From Bacteroidota bacterium (GTDB taxonomy: Bacteria; Bacteroidota; Bacteroidia; NS11-12g; UBA9320), in assembly GCA_002746305.1 (NCBI GenBank), contig NVWV01000002.1, forward strand, positions 169,737 to 233,736: a stretch of DNA of 64,000 nt, given 5' to 3'. The first letter of the stretch is position 1. The number at the start of each line of letters is the position of its first letter. Shown piece by piece: positions 23,407 to 33,582 of the stretch. A program made the position numbers and the translations under genes. The notes under the pieces are model-generated. The model saw only the letters and a list, made by a program, of their open reading frames with translations, was not told the DNA's origin and did no database searches.

Positions 23407-23966
23407 AAATGATTCTACAACTATTGATTCTCCCTTTGCTGATGTTTGGCTCTAGCTGCGTACCAAAAAATGACCATACTACAGAACAAACCCTGACAAG
23501 AATATCCGTTGATTCCATTGTAGTTAATAAAGAAATTGAACCTCGAATAATGTACGTGATTTACGGATATTACTGTGGCGAATGTGACAATGAGTGTACC
23601 AAGCTATACAAACATTATTTAACGGGGAATTCCACGACATTTTGGACTGACAAATCTGATTCTTATTTCTCTGATAAGGGACTGAGGTTTGAAACCAAAA
23701 TGAACCGAGAATCAGAAAAAATAGGCTTTGATGTTGTAAGCAATATCCCAAAATCAATGCTAAAAACGGATAGTACAAACAATGTATATGGTTGTCCTGA
23801 CTGTGCCGATGGCTGTGGATTATATTTCGAGTTTAAATTGGAGGAGCTCAATTCACAACCGATTGTTTACCGAATGGAATATGACTTAATTAATAGCCCA
23901 AGCGATGTGAAGGAATTTGGTGAACTAATAAAAAGTACTGTTGAAAAGCTAGAAAAACACCGGTGA
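23403..23966 (+). CDS. Lipoprotein of unknown function
   Basis: About 187 residues from ATG 23403, chosen because it starts a lipoprotein signal (LLILPLLMFGSSC) and overlaps the previous stop. Two Cys-rich patches (YCGECDNEC and GCPDCADGCG) could bind metal or form disulfides. Fold unknown. Coupled to the exported protein upstream. Confidence 0.6.
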   Translation: MKMILQLLILPLLMFGSSCVPKNDHTTEQTLTRISVDSIVVNKEIEPRIMYVIYGYYCGECDNECTKLYKHYLTGNSTTFWTDKSDSYFSDKGLRFETKMNRESEKIGFDVVSNIPKSMLKTDSTNNVYGCPDCADGCGLYFEFKLEELNSQPIVYRMEYDLINSPSDVKEFGELIKSTVEKLEKHR

Positions 23967-24026
23967 CACCACTGTGATTTACAAGGAATAAAGCCTTTTT
24001 AACTTTTGAAAAACACATTTAAAAAT

Positions 24027-24527
24027 ATGAAAAACCCCTTAATCCTAATCCTCGTTTTATTTCTGTGCATCACTACTTCTTGTTCTGATGACGATACATC
24101 ACTCCCAACAATTATCATTCCCCCAAGCTTCATGGATATAGCTCTGGGTAGTTATGAAGGTGAATGGATTTACTTCGATCTGGATTCTATAGAAAATGAA
24201 GAGAGAGATTCTATAACATTTGAAGTATCTAGAGACTATGACAGTTCAGTGAATGATATTTTGGTAGTAAATCTAGCTAAAAGTACAATTAAGACTGCTA
24301 ATCTTTCGAGTTTCTTTAGTGACGTCACTTTCGACATCGTTGACTTTACCGACAGAACAAACCCAGATAGTGTTTTAGTTATCAAAGGACACCAAATTTC
24401 TTCGACCTCTCCAGATAAACAGCACGGCACCTACATAAATGACCAATTGGGTTTTAGCTTCCATGGAAAAGTATTTTATAACGGAATACTTGTTGGGTAC
24501 AGAAAACTGGAAGGTACTAAACTTTAA
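24027..24527 (+). CDS. Lipoprotein of unknown function
   Basis: About 166 residues from ATG 24027 with a lipoprotein signal (LILVLFLCITTSC, then SDDDT, a typical Bacteroidota outer-membrane export tag of Asp residues). The mature part is beta rich and acidic. A TTG seven codons earlier is less likely. Family not recognised. Confidence 0.65.
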   Translation: MKNPLILILVLFLCITTSCSDDDTSLPTIIIPPSFMDIALGSYEGEWIYFDLDSIENEERDSITFEVSRDYDSSVNDILVVNLAKSTIKTANLSSFFSDVTFDIVDFTDRTNPDSVLVIKGHQISSTSPDKQHGTYINDQLGFSFHGKVFYNGILVGYRKLEGTKL

Positions 24528-24591
24528 ACAAGTCTTCTATCCGAAAAATAGCCTATCCTGGTTCTCACCTGAAAAAAAAGGCAAAAGAAAA

Positions 24592-24612
24592 GGGAGCTCT
24601 TTGAGGACTCCC
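24592..24612. terminator. Terminator between convergent genes
   Basis: GGGAG paired with CTCCC around CTCTTTGAGGA; the minus strand continues into a T-rich run, fitting the end of the TPR gene's neighbourhood. Confidence 0.6.
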
Positions 24613-24668
24613 GATTCCGATGTTATGGTTAATAACAGTCTTTAATGTTTTAATGGTGCGAAAATATA

Positions 24669-25880
24669 CTATTCCTTATTACTTTCAATAAATGATTTCA
24701 TTTCGTTGTACTTATCCATTTTCTCTAGCCTAGCGTACATTTTCTTCATTGTACCTGCAAGTTCCACTTTATCTTCCATTGCAATGTCTGCATTATTTTC
24801 AAATACATTTTCAAATTGAACAATCGCTAGTTTATATAATTCGTGTATTTCTGCTTCCTTCTTTTCGATGATGCTTGGCTTGTACTCTCCATTTAGAGCA
24901 TCCACGATGTCAGATATTTCGTTGAGGTACATTACCCCTTTATTGTAAGCTGCATCATAGTACTCTGGATCTATTTCCAAAATCTTATCATAGTCTGCTG
25001 CCGCCTTATCATTTTCCTTCATACCCTCATAACTAATAGCTCTTGCAAAATAATAGATTGTATTTCCTGGATCTTCTTCTATAGCTGCATCTAGTTTGGC
25101 AATAAGCTCCTTGCTCCTACCTTGTTTTAGATAAATATCCAATTCCATATTGATCAAGCCCTTATCGGTCTCATTCACTTCCTTGCCTGCGGTAATAACT
25201 TCCAAAGCCTTGGTAGTGTCTTCACCCTTCAAATGAAGTTTGGCAAGATTGGTATATATAGTCGCTTCCAACGTTTTCTTGGCAACCAAACCCTCTAAAG
25301 CACTAATTGCTTTCTTATCCTCGCCATTGTTCATTGCTGAGAATGCCATCATTTGCTCCAATACCTCAGCTGTCAGGTTATTTTGTCTCAACAGGTCATC
25401 TACATCATACTCCATTAACGGAAGTGCCGATTCAAAATCAGTATAAGCCGTACCAAAATCTTCTGCTTGATATGCAGTGTATCCTGTATTGTATAGCCCA
25501 ATTGCGACATTTAGAAGATTCGTTTTGGATTCTTCAGTCACCCTATTCTTTGCATCGGTTTCTATAGCCTTATTAAAAGCTACCAAAGAGATTCTGATTG
25601 CATCTGGATTTTCTTCACTAAACTTATTGTTTAGTCCAGCTACTTTCAAGAACAATAAGCCTCTGTAGTACCACATTTTAGGATCATTGCTTGTTTTCGG
25701 GTGTACTTTTACTTCACTGGCCCATTTTAGCAAATCCTCGTAGTTTCTATCGGCATCGCCTATAGTTCCATCTTCAAGTTCCATTTTCATGGACTCCAAA
25801 GTGAATTTTTGAGCATTTGCACTAAAGCCCATTAATAGGACTAAAATTAGTGCAAAATGGCTAATCTTCATTTTCTTCAT
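24669..25880 (-). CDS. TPR-repeat exported protein downstream of gyrA
   Basis: About 403 residues from ATG 25880, chosen because it leads directly into a signal peptide ([17 protein letters not shown]); this start overlaps the end of gyrA by 20 bp. Several TPR units follow, such as [20 protein letters not shown] and [16 protein letters not shown]. TPRs mediate protein contacts in the periplasm. This TPR gene after gyrA is a common neighbour in Bacteroidota. Partner unknown. Confidence 0.75.
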   Translation of the reverse strand: MKKMKISHFALILVLLMGFSANAQKFTLESMKMELEDGTIGDADRNYEDLLKWASEVKVHPKTSNDPKMWYYRGLLFLKVAGLNNKFSEENPDAIRISLVAFNKAIETDAKNRVTEESKTNLLNVAIGLYNTGYTAYQAEDFGTAYTDFESALPLMEYDVDDLLRQNNLTAEVLEQMMAFSAMNNGEDKKAISALEGLVAKKTLEATIYTNLAKLHLKGEDTTKALEVITAGKEVNETDKGLINMELDIYLKQGRSKELIAKLDAAIEEDPGNTIYYFARAISYEGMKENDKAAADYDKILEIDPEYYDAAYNKGVMYLNEISDIVDALNGEYKPSIIEKKEAEIHELYKLAIVQFENVFENNADIAMEDKVELAGTMKKMYARLEKMDKYNEMKSFIESNKE

Positions 25881-28455
25881 TATTTGTTTCATTCGATTCA
25901 TTGTTTGTACTTGTATCGGTTTCATCTGTTGTATCCGTAGTTTCGGTGTTTTCTCCTTCACCTTCACCGTCTACATTTTCCGAATTTTCATCTTCCTCTT
26001 CTTCGTCTACCTTAGGTACTTTGGCTACAGAGGCAATATCATCTTTGTCTCTTACTTTTATCAGCCTTACTCCTTGGGTAGCTCTTCCCATCACCCGCAC
26101 ATCTTCCATCTTCATCCGAATGGTAATTCCCATCTTGGTTATAATCATCAGGTCATTTTCGTCGGTAACATCTTTAATGGAAATCAATGTTCCTGTTTTA
26201 TCTGTTACACTCAAGGTTTTTACTCCTTTTCCTCCCCTACCTGTTATTCTATAATCCTCGATGTTGGTTCGTTTACCGTATCCTTTTTCAGAAACCACCA
26301 TAATAGTAGCATCTTCCATATCAGAGTTTACACAAACCATTCCAATTACCTCATCCTTATCATTTTCAAGCCTTACGCCTCTTACTCCAGATGCAGTTCT
26401 ACCCATCTGACGTACAGCAGATTCATTGAACCTAATCGCTTTACCACTCTTCTTAGCCAGTAGTATCTCTGCGGTTCCGTCGGTTAGTTTAGCTTCTAGC
26501 AACTGATCTCCCTCTCGAACTGTAATGGCGTTTATACCATTGGTTCTAGGTCTGGAGTACTGTTCCAATGAAGTTTTCTTAATTGTACCATTTTTAGTAC
26601 ACATTACGATATAATTACTGTTCACATAATCAGCATCCTTCAGGTTACCAGTTGCAACAAAGGCTCTAACTATATCATCCGCAGGAATATTAATCAGATT
26701 CTGAATTGCTCTACCTTGAGACACTTTTCCACCTTCAGGGATTTCGTAAACCTTCATCCAGAAACATCTTCCTTGATCCGTAAATAACAGGATATAGTTG
26801 TGTGTCATGGTTACAAATAGATGCTCCACATAGTCTTTATCTCTGTGTTTCACACCTTTATTACCTACTCCTCCTCTACTTTGAGACTTGTATTCTTTCA
26901 GCGGTGTACGCTTGATATATCCCATACTAGAAATGGTTACTACCATTTCTTCGTTTGCAATAAGGTCTTCTATGTTTATTTCTCCAGCATCAAACTCAAT
27001 AGCTGTTCTTCTCTCATCTCCGTACTTATCTTTTACTTCCGTAAGTTCATCTTTAATGATTCGCATTCTACGAGCTTCATCCCCTAGAATATCCTTCAAA
27101 TCTGAGATAGTCGCCATTAACTCTGCATACTCAGCTCTTACCTTCTCCATTTCTAGACCAGTAAGCTTCTGAAGTCGCATATCCAAGATTGCTTTCGCTT
27201 GAATCTCAGACAACTTGAACTCCTTTATTAAGCCCTTGCGAGCTTCTTCACCATTCTTGGAAGCACGAATAAGTTTAATTATTGCATCCAGGTTATCCAA
27301 GGCTATGATTAAACCTTCTAAGATATGAGCACGTTTCTGAGCTTCTTTAAGCAAAAATTCTGTTCTTCGAATAACTACCTCATGACGGTGATCTACATAG
27401 TGAACAATCATATCCTTTAGAGTTAACATCTCAGGACGACCTTTTACCAAGGCAATATTGTTTACACTAAAACTAGTTTGTAGCGGAGTGTATTTGTATA
27501 ATTTATTTAATACAATATTAGGAATAGCATCTCGCTTCAAATCAAAGACAATTCTTAGTCCTTGTCGTCCACTTTCATCACGCATTTCACTAATACCATC
27601 AATCACCTTATCATTGACTAAATCAACGGCTTTAATAATGATTTGAGAAGGACTTACTTGGTAAGGAACTTCTGTAATAATGATTTGCTCTCTCCCTGTT
27701 TTGGTAACATCAAACTCAGCCTTTCCACGCATAACAATACGTCCACGACCTGTTTCGAAAGCATTTTTTATACCCTCGGTACCATATATAATACCACCAG
27801 TTGGGAAATCAGGAGCTTTAATGTGCTCCATAAGTCCATCAATATCAATATCACTGTTGTCAATGTATGCCATGATTCCATTGATAACCTCAGTAAGATT
27901 GTGAGGAGCCATATTAGTAGCCATTCCAACAGCTATACCCGATGCACCATTTACCAATAAACAAGGTATCCGAGCAGGAAGTACTGTAGGCTCAGATAAA
28001 CTATCGTCAAAGTTGGGTCTGAAATCAACTGTATCCTTCTCGATATCAGAAAGCATTTCTTCAGCAACTTTTCTCATTCTTGCCTCCGTATATCTCATTG
28101 CAGCAGGAGGATCACCATCAATAGACCCGAAGTTTCCTTGTCCATCTACCATAGGGTATCGCAAACTCCAACTTTGAGCCATACGTACCATGGCATCGTA
28201 TACAGAAGTATCACCATGTGGATGATACTTACCCAGTACCTCTCCTACTATTCTTGCAGATTTTTTATACGATCTATTGCTAGCAAGACCAAGCTCGGTC
28301 ATCCCATATAGAACCCTTCTATGCACTGGCTTTAAACCATCTCTTACATCAGGTAAAGCACGAGAAACAATAACAGACATCGAATAATCGATGTAAGCTG
28401 TTTTCATTTCTTCTTCAATGTTTATTAGAATAATTTTCTCGTTTTCCGAATTCAT
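25861..28455 (-). CDS. gyrA: DNA gyrase subunit A
   Basis: 864 residues, normal length. N-terminal winged helix and tower: [20 protein letters not shown], the quinolone region [17 protein letters not shown], and the active-site Tyr in [11 protein letters not shown]-terminal beta-pinwheel repeats include the GyrA-box-like [10 protein letters not shown], followed by a long acidic, Thr/Asn/Glu-rich tail of about 40 residues. At the position of E. coli Ser83 the residue is Thr, with Asp87 kept. It forms A2B2 with GyrB and introduces negative supercoils. Confidence 0.97.
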   Translation of the reverse strand: MNSENEKIILINIEEEMKTAYIDYSMSVIVSRALPDVRDGLKPVHRRVLYGMTELGLASNRSYKKSARIVGEVLGKYHPHGDTSVYDAMVRMAQSWSLRYPMVDGQGNFGSIDGDPPAAMRYTEARMRKVAEEMLSDIEKDTVDFRPNFDDSLSEPTVLPARIPCLLVNGASGIAVGMATNMAPHNLTEVINGIMAYIDNSDIDIDGLMEHIKAPDFPTGGIIYGTEGIKNAFETGRGRIVMRGKAEFDVTKTGREQIIITEVPYQVSPSQIIIKAVDLVNDKVIDGISEMRDESGRQGLRIVFDLKRDAIPNIVLNKLYKYTPLQTSFSVNNIALVKGRPEMLTLKDMIVHYVDHRHEVVIRRTEFLLKEAQKRAHILEGLIIALDNLDAIIKLIRASKNGEEARKGLIKEFKLSEIQAKAILDMRLQKLTGLEMEKVRAEYAELMATISDLKDILGDEARRMRIIKDELTEVKDKYGDERRTAIEFDAGEINIEDLIANEEMVVTISSMGYIKRTPLKEYKSQSRGGVGNKGVKHRDKDYVEHLFVTMTHNYILLFTDQGRCFWMKVYEIPEGGKVSQGRAIQNLINIPADDIVRAFVATGNLKDADYVNSNYIVMCTKNGTIKKTSLEQYSRPRTNGINAITVREGDQLLEAKLTDGTAEILLAKKSGKAIRFNESAVRQMGRTASGVRGVRLENDKDEVIGMVCVNSDMEDATIMVVSEKGYGKRTNIEDYRITGRGGKGVKTLSVTDKTGTLISIKDVTDENDLMIITKMGITIRMKMEDVRVMGRATQGVRLIKVRDKDDIASVAKVPKVDEEEEDENSENVDGEGEGENTETTDTTDETDTSTNNESNETNNEENED

Positions 28456-28582
28456 CTATTTCAACGTTAGTTAAGGCGTGCAATTTATTAGGAATCACCC
28501 AATGCATTGGACATTGTAACGCTAAAATACCCACATTTAACCGACTTAATTGGGGATAAATTGAGCAGTGTTCATTTTCGGT

Positions 28583-29395
28583 TTACCAAGCAACTTTCAA
28601 AATCCTATCCTTACCTTGAAAATCCAGTTTCCATTCGAAGGATAAGTCCTGCTCTTGTAGCCAAGAATCTAACACATTTCTGTAGTATTCACTCGTTTCA
28701 AAATAGCAGGTAGCTTTCTGTTTACTAGCTAGTTGTATTATTTTTTTGTAGAAAATTAGAGGATCAGAATCTTCCACAAAAAGTGCGAGATGAGGTTCAT
28801 TATTTACCACATTTTTGTGCATCTCTTCTTTTTCCGATATTGCTATGTACGGAGGGTTAGAAATGATAATGTCAAAATCCTCTATTTCGTCATTCAAAAT
28901 ATTACACTTAAAAAAGTCCACATCCAGACTTAGCGTCTCTTTATTCTTGTTAGCAACAGCCAAAGCTTCTTCGCTTACATCACATCCACTTACCTGTGCT
29001 TCTGGCCATGCATTTTTTAGAGCCAAGGCAATACATCCACTCCCTGTCCCTATATCCAATACTTTTTTAGTTGTCCCTTTGTTCTCTTCCAAAACCAAGT
29101 GAACCAATTGCTCTGTTTCTGGTCTTGGAATCAAAACTCGTTCATCTACGAACAAGTCCAAGTTATAAAAGGGTGCTTCTTGAGTAAGGTACTGTACAGG
29201 CACTCCTTTTTTTAATTCTACTAAAATATCTCGATAGGTTTCTGAGATTAGGGTCTCCGCTCCCACTATTACATCGGTCTTCGACTTTTTCTCTAGATTT
29301 TGCAGGACAATATAAAAGATATTCTCCGCTTCCGATCTTGAATACAGTGGGATTAATACATCTGTATAAAGTGCTTTTAAAACGCTCAGTTTCAT
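28583..29395 (-). CDS. prmC: Peptide chain release factor N5-glutamine methyltransferase
   Basis: 270 residues. N-terminal helical domain, then SAM-binding motif VLDIGTGSGCIALALKNAWP and the catalytic IISNPPYIA, both diagnostic of PrmC/HemK. It methylates the GGQ glutamine of RF1 and RF2. Length and order are normal. It starts 10 bp after the PDDEXK gene on the same strand. Confidence 0.95.
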   Translation of the reverse strand: MKLSVLKALYTDVLIPLYSRSEAENIFYIVLQNLEKKSKTDVIVGAETLISETYRDILVELKKGVPVQYLTQEAPFYNLDLFVDERVLIPRPETEQLVHLVLEENKGTTKKVLDIGTGSGCIALALKNAWPEAQVSGCDVSEEALAVANKNKETLSLDVDFFKCNILNDEIEDFDIIISNPPYIAISEKEEMHKNVVNNEPHLALFVEDSDPLIFYKKIIQLASKQKATCYFETSEYYRNVLDSWLQEQDLSFEWKLDFQGKDRILKVAW

Positions 29396-29405
29396 TGATT
29401 ACTTA

Positions 29406-30995
29406 TTATTTGGTGATTATGTTTGATAGAGAAGTTTTGATGTCGTCAAGAATCATTTCCTCTAATCTATCTGAAATTTTGTTTAACTCATCTTCATTTG
29501 GCATAAGGTGATATAAATTCTCGTATATGACATCCCCGTTTGAATGCTTTACCGTGTATTTATATTGGTCTAAAATTAAATTCAGACTCATATACACTCC
29601 AAATGAATTTAACCCTGCCTCTAAAAATCCAGACGCCCTTACTATCAAACCATATCGATTTTGATTGGGATATTCTTTAAGTTCGGTTATAGCGTCCTGT
29701 TCATTGTTATATTGCTTATTACTAATACCTGTATAGAGCTTAAACTCTTTAAACATTGCCGAAATATACTTGGTATTGCCTTCAATTTTATGTCTTAAAG
29801 GTCTTAGTATCTCATCAAATACTCTATGCGATACTTTAGTTGAAAATTCCTCTTTTATTTTAGGCTCTTTAATCTGAACCAGCATCTCTCTTATTGTATC
29901 AATCTTTTTCTCTTTTGAGCTTTTAAGTTCCGCATACTCTTTTTCTATTTCTTTCTCAAACTCCTCAACCGTTGGAATTTCTGCTTTTAATTTATCCGGC
30001 AATGCACTTGCTAGCTCATAGTCTGCTACTCCAATGGGAGAATCGATACCTTGTAAAGAATATTTAACAACTGTTTCATTCGGAGTTCTACAGAGCAAAA
30101 CTCCAATGGTTGGTTTATCCAGCGGGGTTTTCAATTGCTCATTGACTGTATTTACATAGAAATTTAGTTTCCCTGCATATTCTGCTTTAAAATCTCCGAT
30201 TTTCAACTCTACCACTACAAAACAATGAAGCTGATAATTGTAAAAGAGTAAGTCCAAAAAAAAGTCATCTCCTTCTACCAGTAGATTTTTTTGATTTCCC
30301 ACATACGAAAAACCCTTGCCCAATTCAAGCATAAAACTCTTCAAATGCTGTATTAGTCCATTCTCCAAATCCCTTTCTTTTATAGCCTGACCATAACTTA
30401 AAAAATCAAATACATAGGGATTTTTCAAGGTTTCTTGTGCTAAGTCAGATTGCATACTAGGAAGTGTCTCTTTAAAATTGGTGATTGCTTTCCCTTGACG
30501 AAGATATAGTTGACTTACTATTTGTTCTTTTAATATATTTCTACTCCATCCATTTTCGACGCATCTCTCTATGTAAAACAGTCTTTCTTTCGACGTCTTT
30601 ACTTTGTCCATTATTACCTGATGGTGTCCCCATGGAATTTGTGCAGCAAGTTGCTGCACAAATGTAAAACTCTGATTACTAGGTATTTTAAAAAGTGCAG
30701 CACCCTGTTGCACTTTTGAAAATTCAGGGTAAGACTTTGCAAAAGACCTCATGTATTTCAGATTTCGAACAGACAAGCCCTTAAAGTCAGGGAACTCCGT
30801 TCTCAAATCCGATGACAGACTCTCAATCACTTTTGCCCCCCAACCACTTAAATTTTGTTCTTCCAATATGGTTTTACCAATTTCCCAATAAAGTCGCAAC
30901 AACTCTGCATTTACAGCAAAACCCACTTTAAGTCTAGATTCACTTATCTTATTCTTAAGTTCTTTTAATGTATCAATGTAATTGCTTGGAATCAT
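29406..30995 (-). CDS. PDDEXK nuclease domain protein, YhcG-type (DUF1016)
   Basis: 529 residues. The N-terminal DUF1016 region reads LLRLYWEIGKTILEEQ and WGAKVIESLSSDL; the nuclease core DDFFLDLLFYNYQLHCFVVV then ELKIGDFKAEYAGKLNFYVN carries the D...ExK pattern. About 190 C-terminal residues after ADYELA are an extension of unknown use that I do not see in typical YhcG. Family members occur in restriction-like islands and are thought to act in DNA defence or repair. It is wedged between prmC and ribD. Confidence 0.8.
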   Translation of the reverse strand: MIPSNYIDTLKELKNKISESRLKVGFAVNAELLRLYWEIGKTILEEQNLSGWGAKVIESLSSDLRTEFPDFKGLSVRNLKYMRSFAKSYPEFSKVQQGAALFKIPSNQSFTFVQQLAAQIPWGHHQVIMDKVKTSKERLFYIERCVENGWSRNILKEQIVSQLYLRQGKAITNFKETLPSMQSDLAQETLKNPYVFDFLSYGQAIKERDLENGLIQHLKSFMLELGKGFSYVGNQKNLLVEGDDFFLDLLFYNYQLHCFVVVELKIGDFKAEYAGKLNFYVNTVNEQLKTPLDKPTIGVLLCRTPNETVVKYSLQGIDSPIGVADYELASALPDKLKAEIPTVEEFEKEIEKEYAELKSSKEKKIDTIREMLVQIKEPKIKEEFSTKVSHRVFDEILRPLRHKIEGNTKYISAMFKEFKLYTGISNKQYNNEQDAITELKEYPNQNRYGLIVRASGFLEAGLNSFGVYMSLNLILDQYKYTVKHSNGDVIYENLYHLMPNEDELNKISDRLEEMILDDIKTSLSNIITK

Positions 30996-31103
30996 TTACT
31001 AAATTCTATTTAGAGTTTCATACTTCTTTTACAACATCAAATATATCCTCAATTCAAATACTTATAGGTTCTAAATTCGACAAATGAAACTAAGTTCGCA
31101 CTC

Positions 31104-32126
31104 TTGCAAGACCGAGACTACATAAAGCGTTGTTTAGAACTAGCTAAACTAGGCGAGTTCTCTACAGCACCCAATCCAATGGTAGGTTGTGCTATTGTCT
31201 ACAATGGGACAATTGTTGCGGAAGGATATCACCAAGAATATGGAGGACCGCATGCAGAGGTTAACGCCTTTTCCAACTTACCTACAACCATCGACCCTAC
31301 CAAGTGTGAGGTATATGTAAACTTGGAACCCTGTTCACACTTTGGCAAAACACCACCATGTGCAGACTTGATAGTAGCTAAAAAACCTAAACGTGTGGTT
31401 ATTGGGATGCTTGACCCACATGAGAAAGTAGCGGGAAAAGGCGTTAAAAAGCTTCTGGAATCCAGTATAGATGTTAAAGTTGGTGTTTTAGAAGAAGAAT
31501 GCAGTGAGCTCAACAAGAAGTTCATAAAAGCACACACCCAAAACAAACCTTATGTAACTCTTAAATGGGCTGAGACTGAGAATTCAATTATGGCCAGAGG
31601 TTTGAATGATAGTCAATCGGCTAAAATTAGCGATTCTAGAAACAATGCGTTTGTACACCAGTTAAGAGCCAATCACCAAGCTATTTTGGTAGGTGCAGGT
31701 ACTGCAAACAGGGACAACCCAACGCTAGATGTGCGGGAATGGTCGGGTAATAATCCTATAAAAGTCATACTGTCACCCAACCTATCATTGGATATGGATA
31801 GCAAACTACTGTTAACGGGTAAAACCCTAATTTACAATACATTAAAGAATGAAAATACGGATAACTATGAGTTGGTTCAGCTATCCAAGTTTACAATGGA
31901 TACTGTACTACATGACTTATATAAACGTAACATACACAGCGTACTGGTTGAAGGAGGACCTACAGTATTACAGTTGTTTATAGATGAAGCCAATTGGGAT
32001 GAAGCCATCATCTTGAAATCCAAGACAACTTGGAGCGATGGAGTAAAAGCTCCTTGGCTTGGCATTCCAAGCTACAAGGACCAGAATAGTTTCAATGACA
32101 CCATTAAATATTTCAAACCAGCTTAA
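31104..32126 (+). CDS. ribD: Bifunctional riboflavin deaminase/reductase
   Basis: 340 residues. The N-terminal deaminase has the zinc motifs GGPHAEVNAF and PCSHFGKTPPCADL; the C-terminal reductase follows (ILVGAGTANRDNPTLDVREW, LVEGGPTVLQLFID). It catalyses two early steps of riboflavin synthesis. The start is a TTG; the nearest upstream ATG (31084) is out of frame. It directly abuts the EamA gene and is probably co-transcribed with the three genes that follow. Confidence 0.93.
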   Translation: MQDRDYIKRCLELAKLGEFSTAPNPMVGCAIVYNGTIVAEGYHQEYGGPHAEVNAFSNLPTTIDPTKCEVYVNLEPCSHFGKTPPCADLIVAKKPKRVVIGMLDPHEKVAGKGVKKLLESSIDVKVGVLEEECSELNKKFIKAHTQNKPYVTLKWAETENSIMARGLNDSQSAKISDSRNNAFVHQLRANHQAILVGAGTANRDNPTLDVREWSGNNPIKVILSPNLSLDMDSKLLLTGKTLIYNTLKNENTDNYELVQLSKFTMDTVLHDLYKRNIHSVLVEGGPTVLQLFIDEANWDEAIILKSKTTWSDGVKAPWLGIPSYKDQNSFNDTIKYFKPA

Positions 32127-32993
32127 ATGGCCATAACATATCTCGTTTTAAGTATTGTATTCAGCACCTTTATCAATCTGATTTTCAGATGGTTTAAAGA
32201 CTACAATGTAAACAAGTTTCAAGCTATCGTTGTAAATTACTTGGTATGTTTCATTGTTGGCTTTTCTTTCTCGAATAACCATGCCATTTTACAACACATC
32301 ACAACTGATTGGTTTCCTTACTGCATAGCTTTAGGCTTCTTCTTTGTTGCTATTTTCTTTTCTATGGCTCTGACCACTGAAAAAATGGGAATTAGTGTAA
32401 CCGCGGTAAGCGGGAAAATGTCAGTGGTAATCCCCATTCTATTTGCCTATTTTTATGCAAATGAGGAGTTAAGCTCTCTTTTTATAATTGGTCTGGTGCT
32501 CTCTTTATGTAGTATTTACTTCATAAGCATCAAACAGGGACTACAGCTTGATAAGAAACACCTCTTACTTCCCATTATCGTTTTTATGGGTGGCGGCATT
32601 ATAGATACATCTCTGAAAGTACTGGAAAGCACCTACGGAACTGATGTTGGAATGGATACCATCTCTTATTCCATCTTCTTAGGTGCATTCATTGCTGGCA
32701 TCCTGTTGTTTACTATTCGCAACAAGCGTAACTTCAAGGTGTTAGAGAAAAAGAGCATAGTAGCTGGAGTTGTTCTTGGAGTACCCAATTACTTCTCCAT
32801 TTTCTTTTTATTAAGTGCTATTGCAGGGTTTAGTAAGCAAAGTGCCTTGGTTTTCGGAATTAACAATATTGGGATAGTACTTGTAAGCACTATCCTTTCT
32901 GTACTCATTTTCAAAGAAAAACTGAGCAAGGCCAACAAACTTGGCCTTGGATTGGCTTTAGTATCAATTGGGATAATAGCTTATGCAAGTTGA
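32127..32993 (+). CDS. EamA/DMT-family transporter
   Basis: 288 residues with about ten membrane spans and the two-half EamA layout (first half ending near FISIKQGLQ, second from LLPIIVFMGGGIIDTS). It is likely a metabolite exporter or importer of the drug/metabolite superfamily. Its start directly follows ribD and its end overlaps the next gene by about 10 bp. Substrate not readable. Confidence 0.85.
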   Translation: MAITYLVLSIVFSTFINLIFRWFKDYNVNKFQAIVVNYLVCFIVGFSFSNNHAILQHITTDWFPYCIALGFFFVAIFFSMALTTEKMGISVTAVSGKMSVVIPILFAYFYANEELSSLFIIGLVLSLCSIYFISIKQGLQLDKKHLLLPIIVFMGGGIIDTSLKVLESTYGTDVGMDTISYSIFLGAFIAGILLFTIRNKRNFKVLEKKSIVAGVVLGVPNYFSIFFLLSAIAGFSKQSALVFGINNIGIVLVSTILSVLIFKEKLSKANKLGLGLALVSIGIIAYAS

Positions 32994-33582
32994 TACATAT
33001 TTAGGCATTACACAGACGTATACCAGCGAGTATAGGGCTAGTGGCAGTAAGTTTTATGGATTTGTATTTCCAGTTGATAGTGCCGAAGATTATGAACGAA
33101 AAATAAAAGCGTATAAGACTGAATATAGTGATGCTACTCACGTCTGCTCTGCGTGTGTCATTGGTTTAGACAGAGAATATCAGCGATTTAGTGATGATGG
33201 CGAACCTAGTAATAGCTCAGGTAGACCAATGCTATATGCACTACTTTCAAAAGAAATTTCATTTGTGGGATGTGCAGTAGTCCGGTACTATGGTGGCAAA
33301 AAATTAGGAATCCCTGGGCTAATTGAAGCCTACGGAGGAGCCGCCGAATTATGTATTGAAGATGCTGCTTTCATTGAGCTTACCTTAATGGAAACAACTG
33401 TATGCACTATAGATGCCGCTATTTCCTATGAACTATATAACTATTTGGCCCGAAGAAAAGACGTTGCCCAAGCAGTGGATACCAATGGTAAATTTATTCT
33501 AAGGTGTGCAAAAAGTTTGACCCCAAGATTACGGGAAGAATTAAAAAAAATAAGAACTTTGGTAATTGAAAATGAACAATAG
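32983..33582 (+). CDS. yigZ: YigZ/IMPACT-family protein
   Basis: 199 residues. The UPF0029 core reads RFSDDGEPSNSSGRPMLYAL and VVRYYGGKKLGIPGLIEAYG, the hallmark of the IMPACT family, with the shorter C-terminal domain. Family members influence translation under stress; the exact bacterial role is unsettled. It is overlapped by the EamA gene upstream and by 11 bp of the protease gene downstream. Confidence 0.92.
   Translation: MQVDTYLGITQTYTSEYRASGSKFYGFVFPVDSAEDYERKIKAYKTEYSDATHVCSACVIGLDREYQRFSDDGEPSNSSGRPMLYALLSKEISFVGCAVVRYYGGKKLGIPGLIEAYGGAAELCIEDAAFIELTLMETTVCTIDAAISYELYNYLARRKDVAQAVDTNGKFILRCAKSLTPRLREELKKIRTLVIENEQ

Noticed and set aside
25901..28000. Several plus-strand frames across gyrA
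   Set aside because: All are shadows of the gyrA reading frame.
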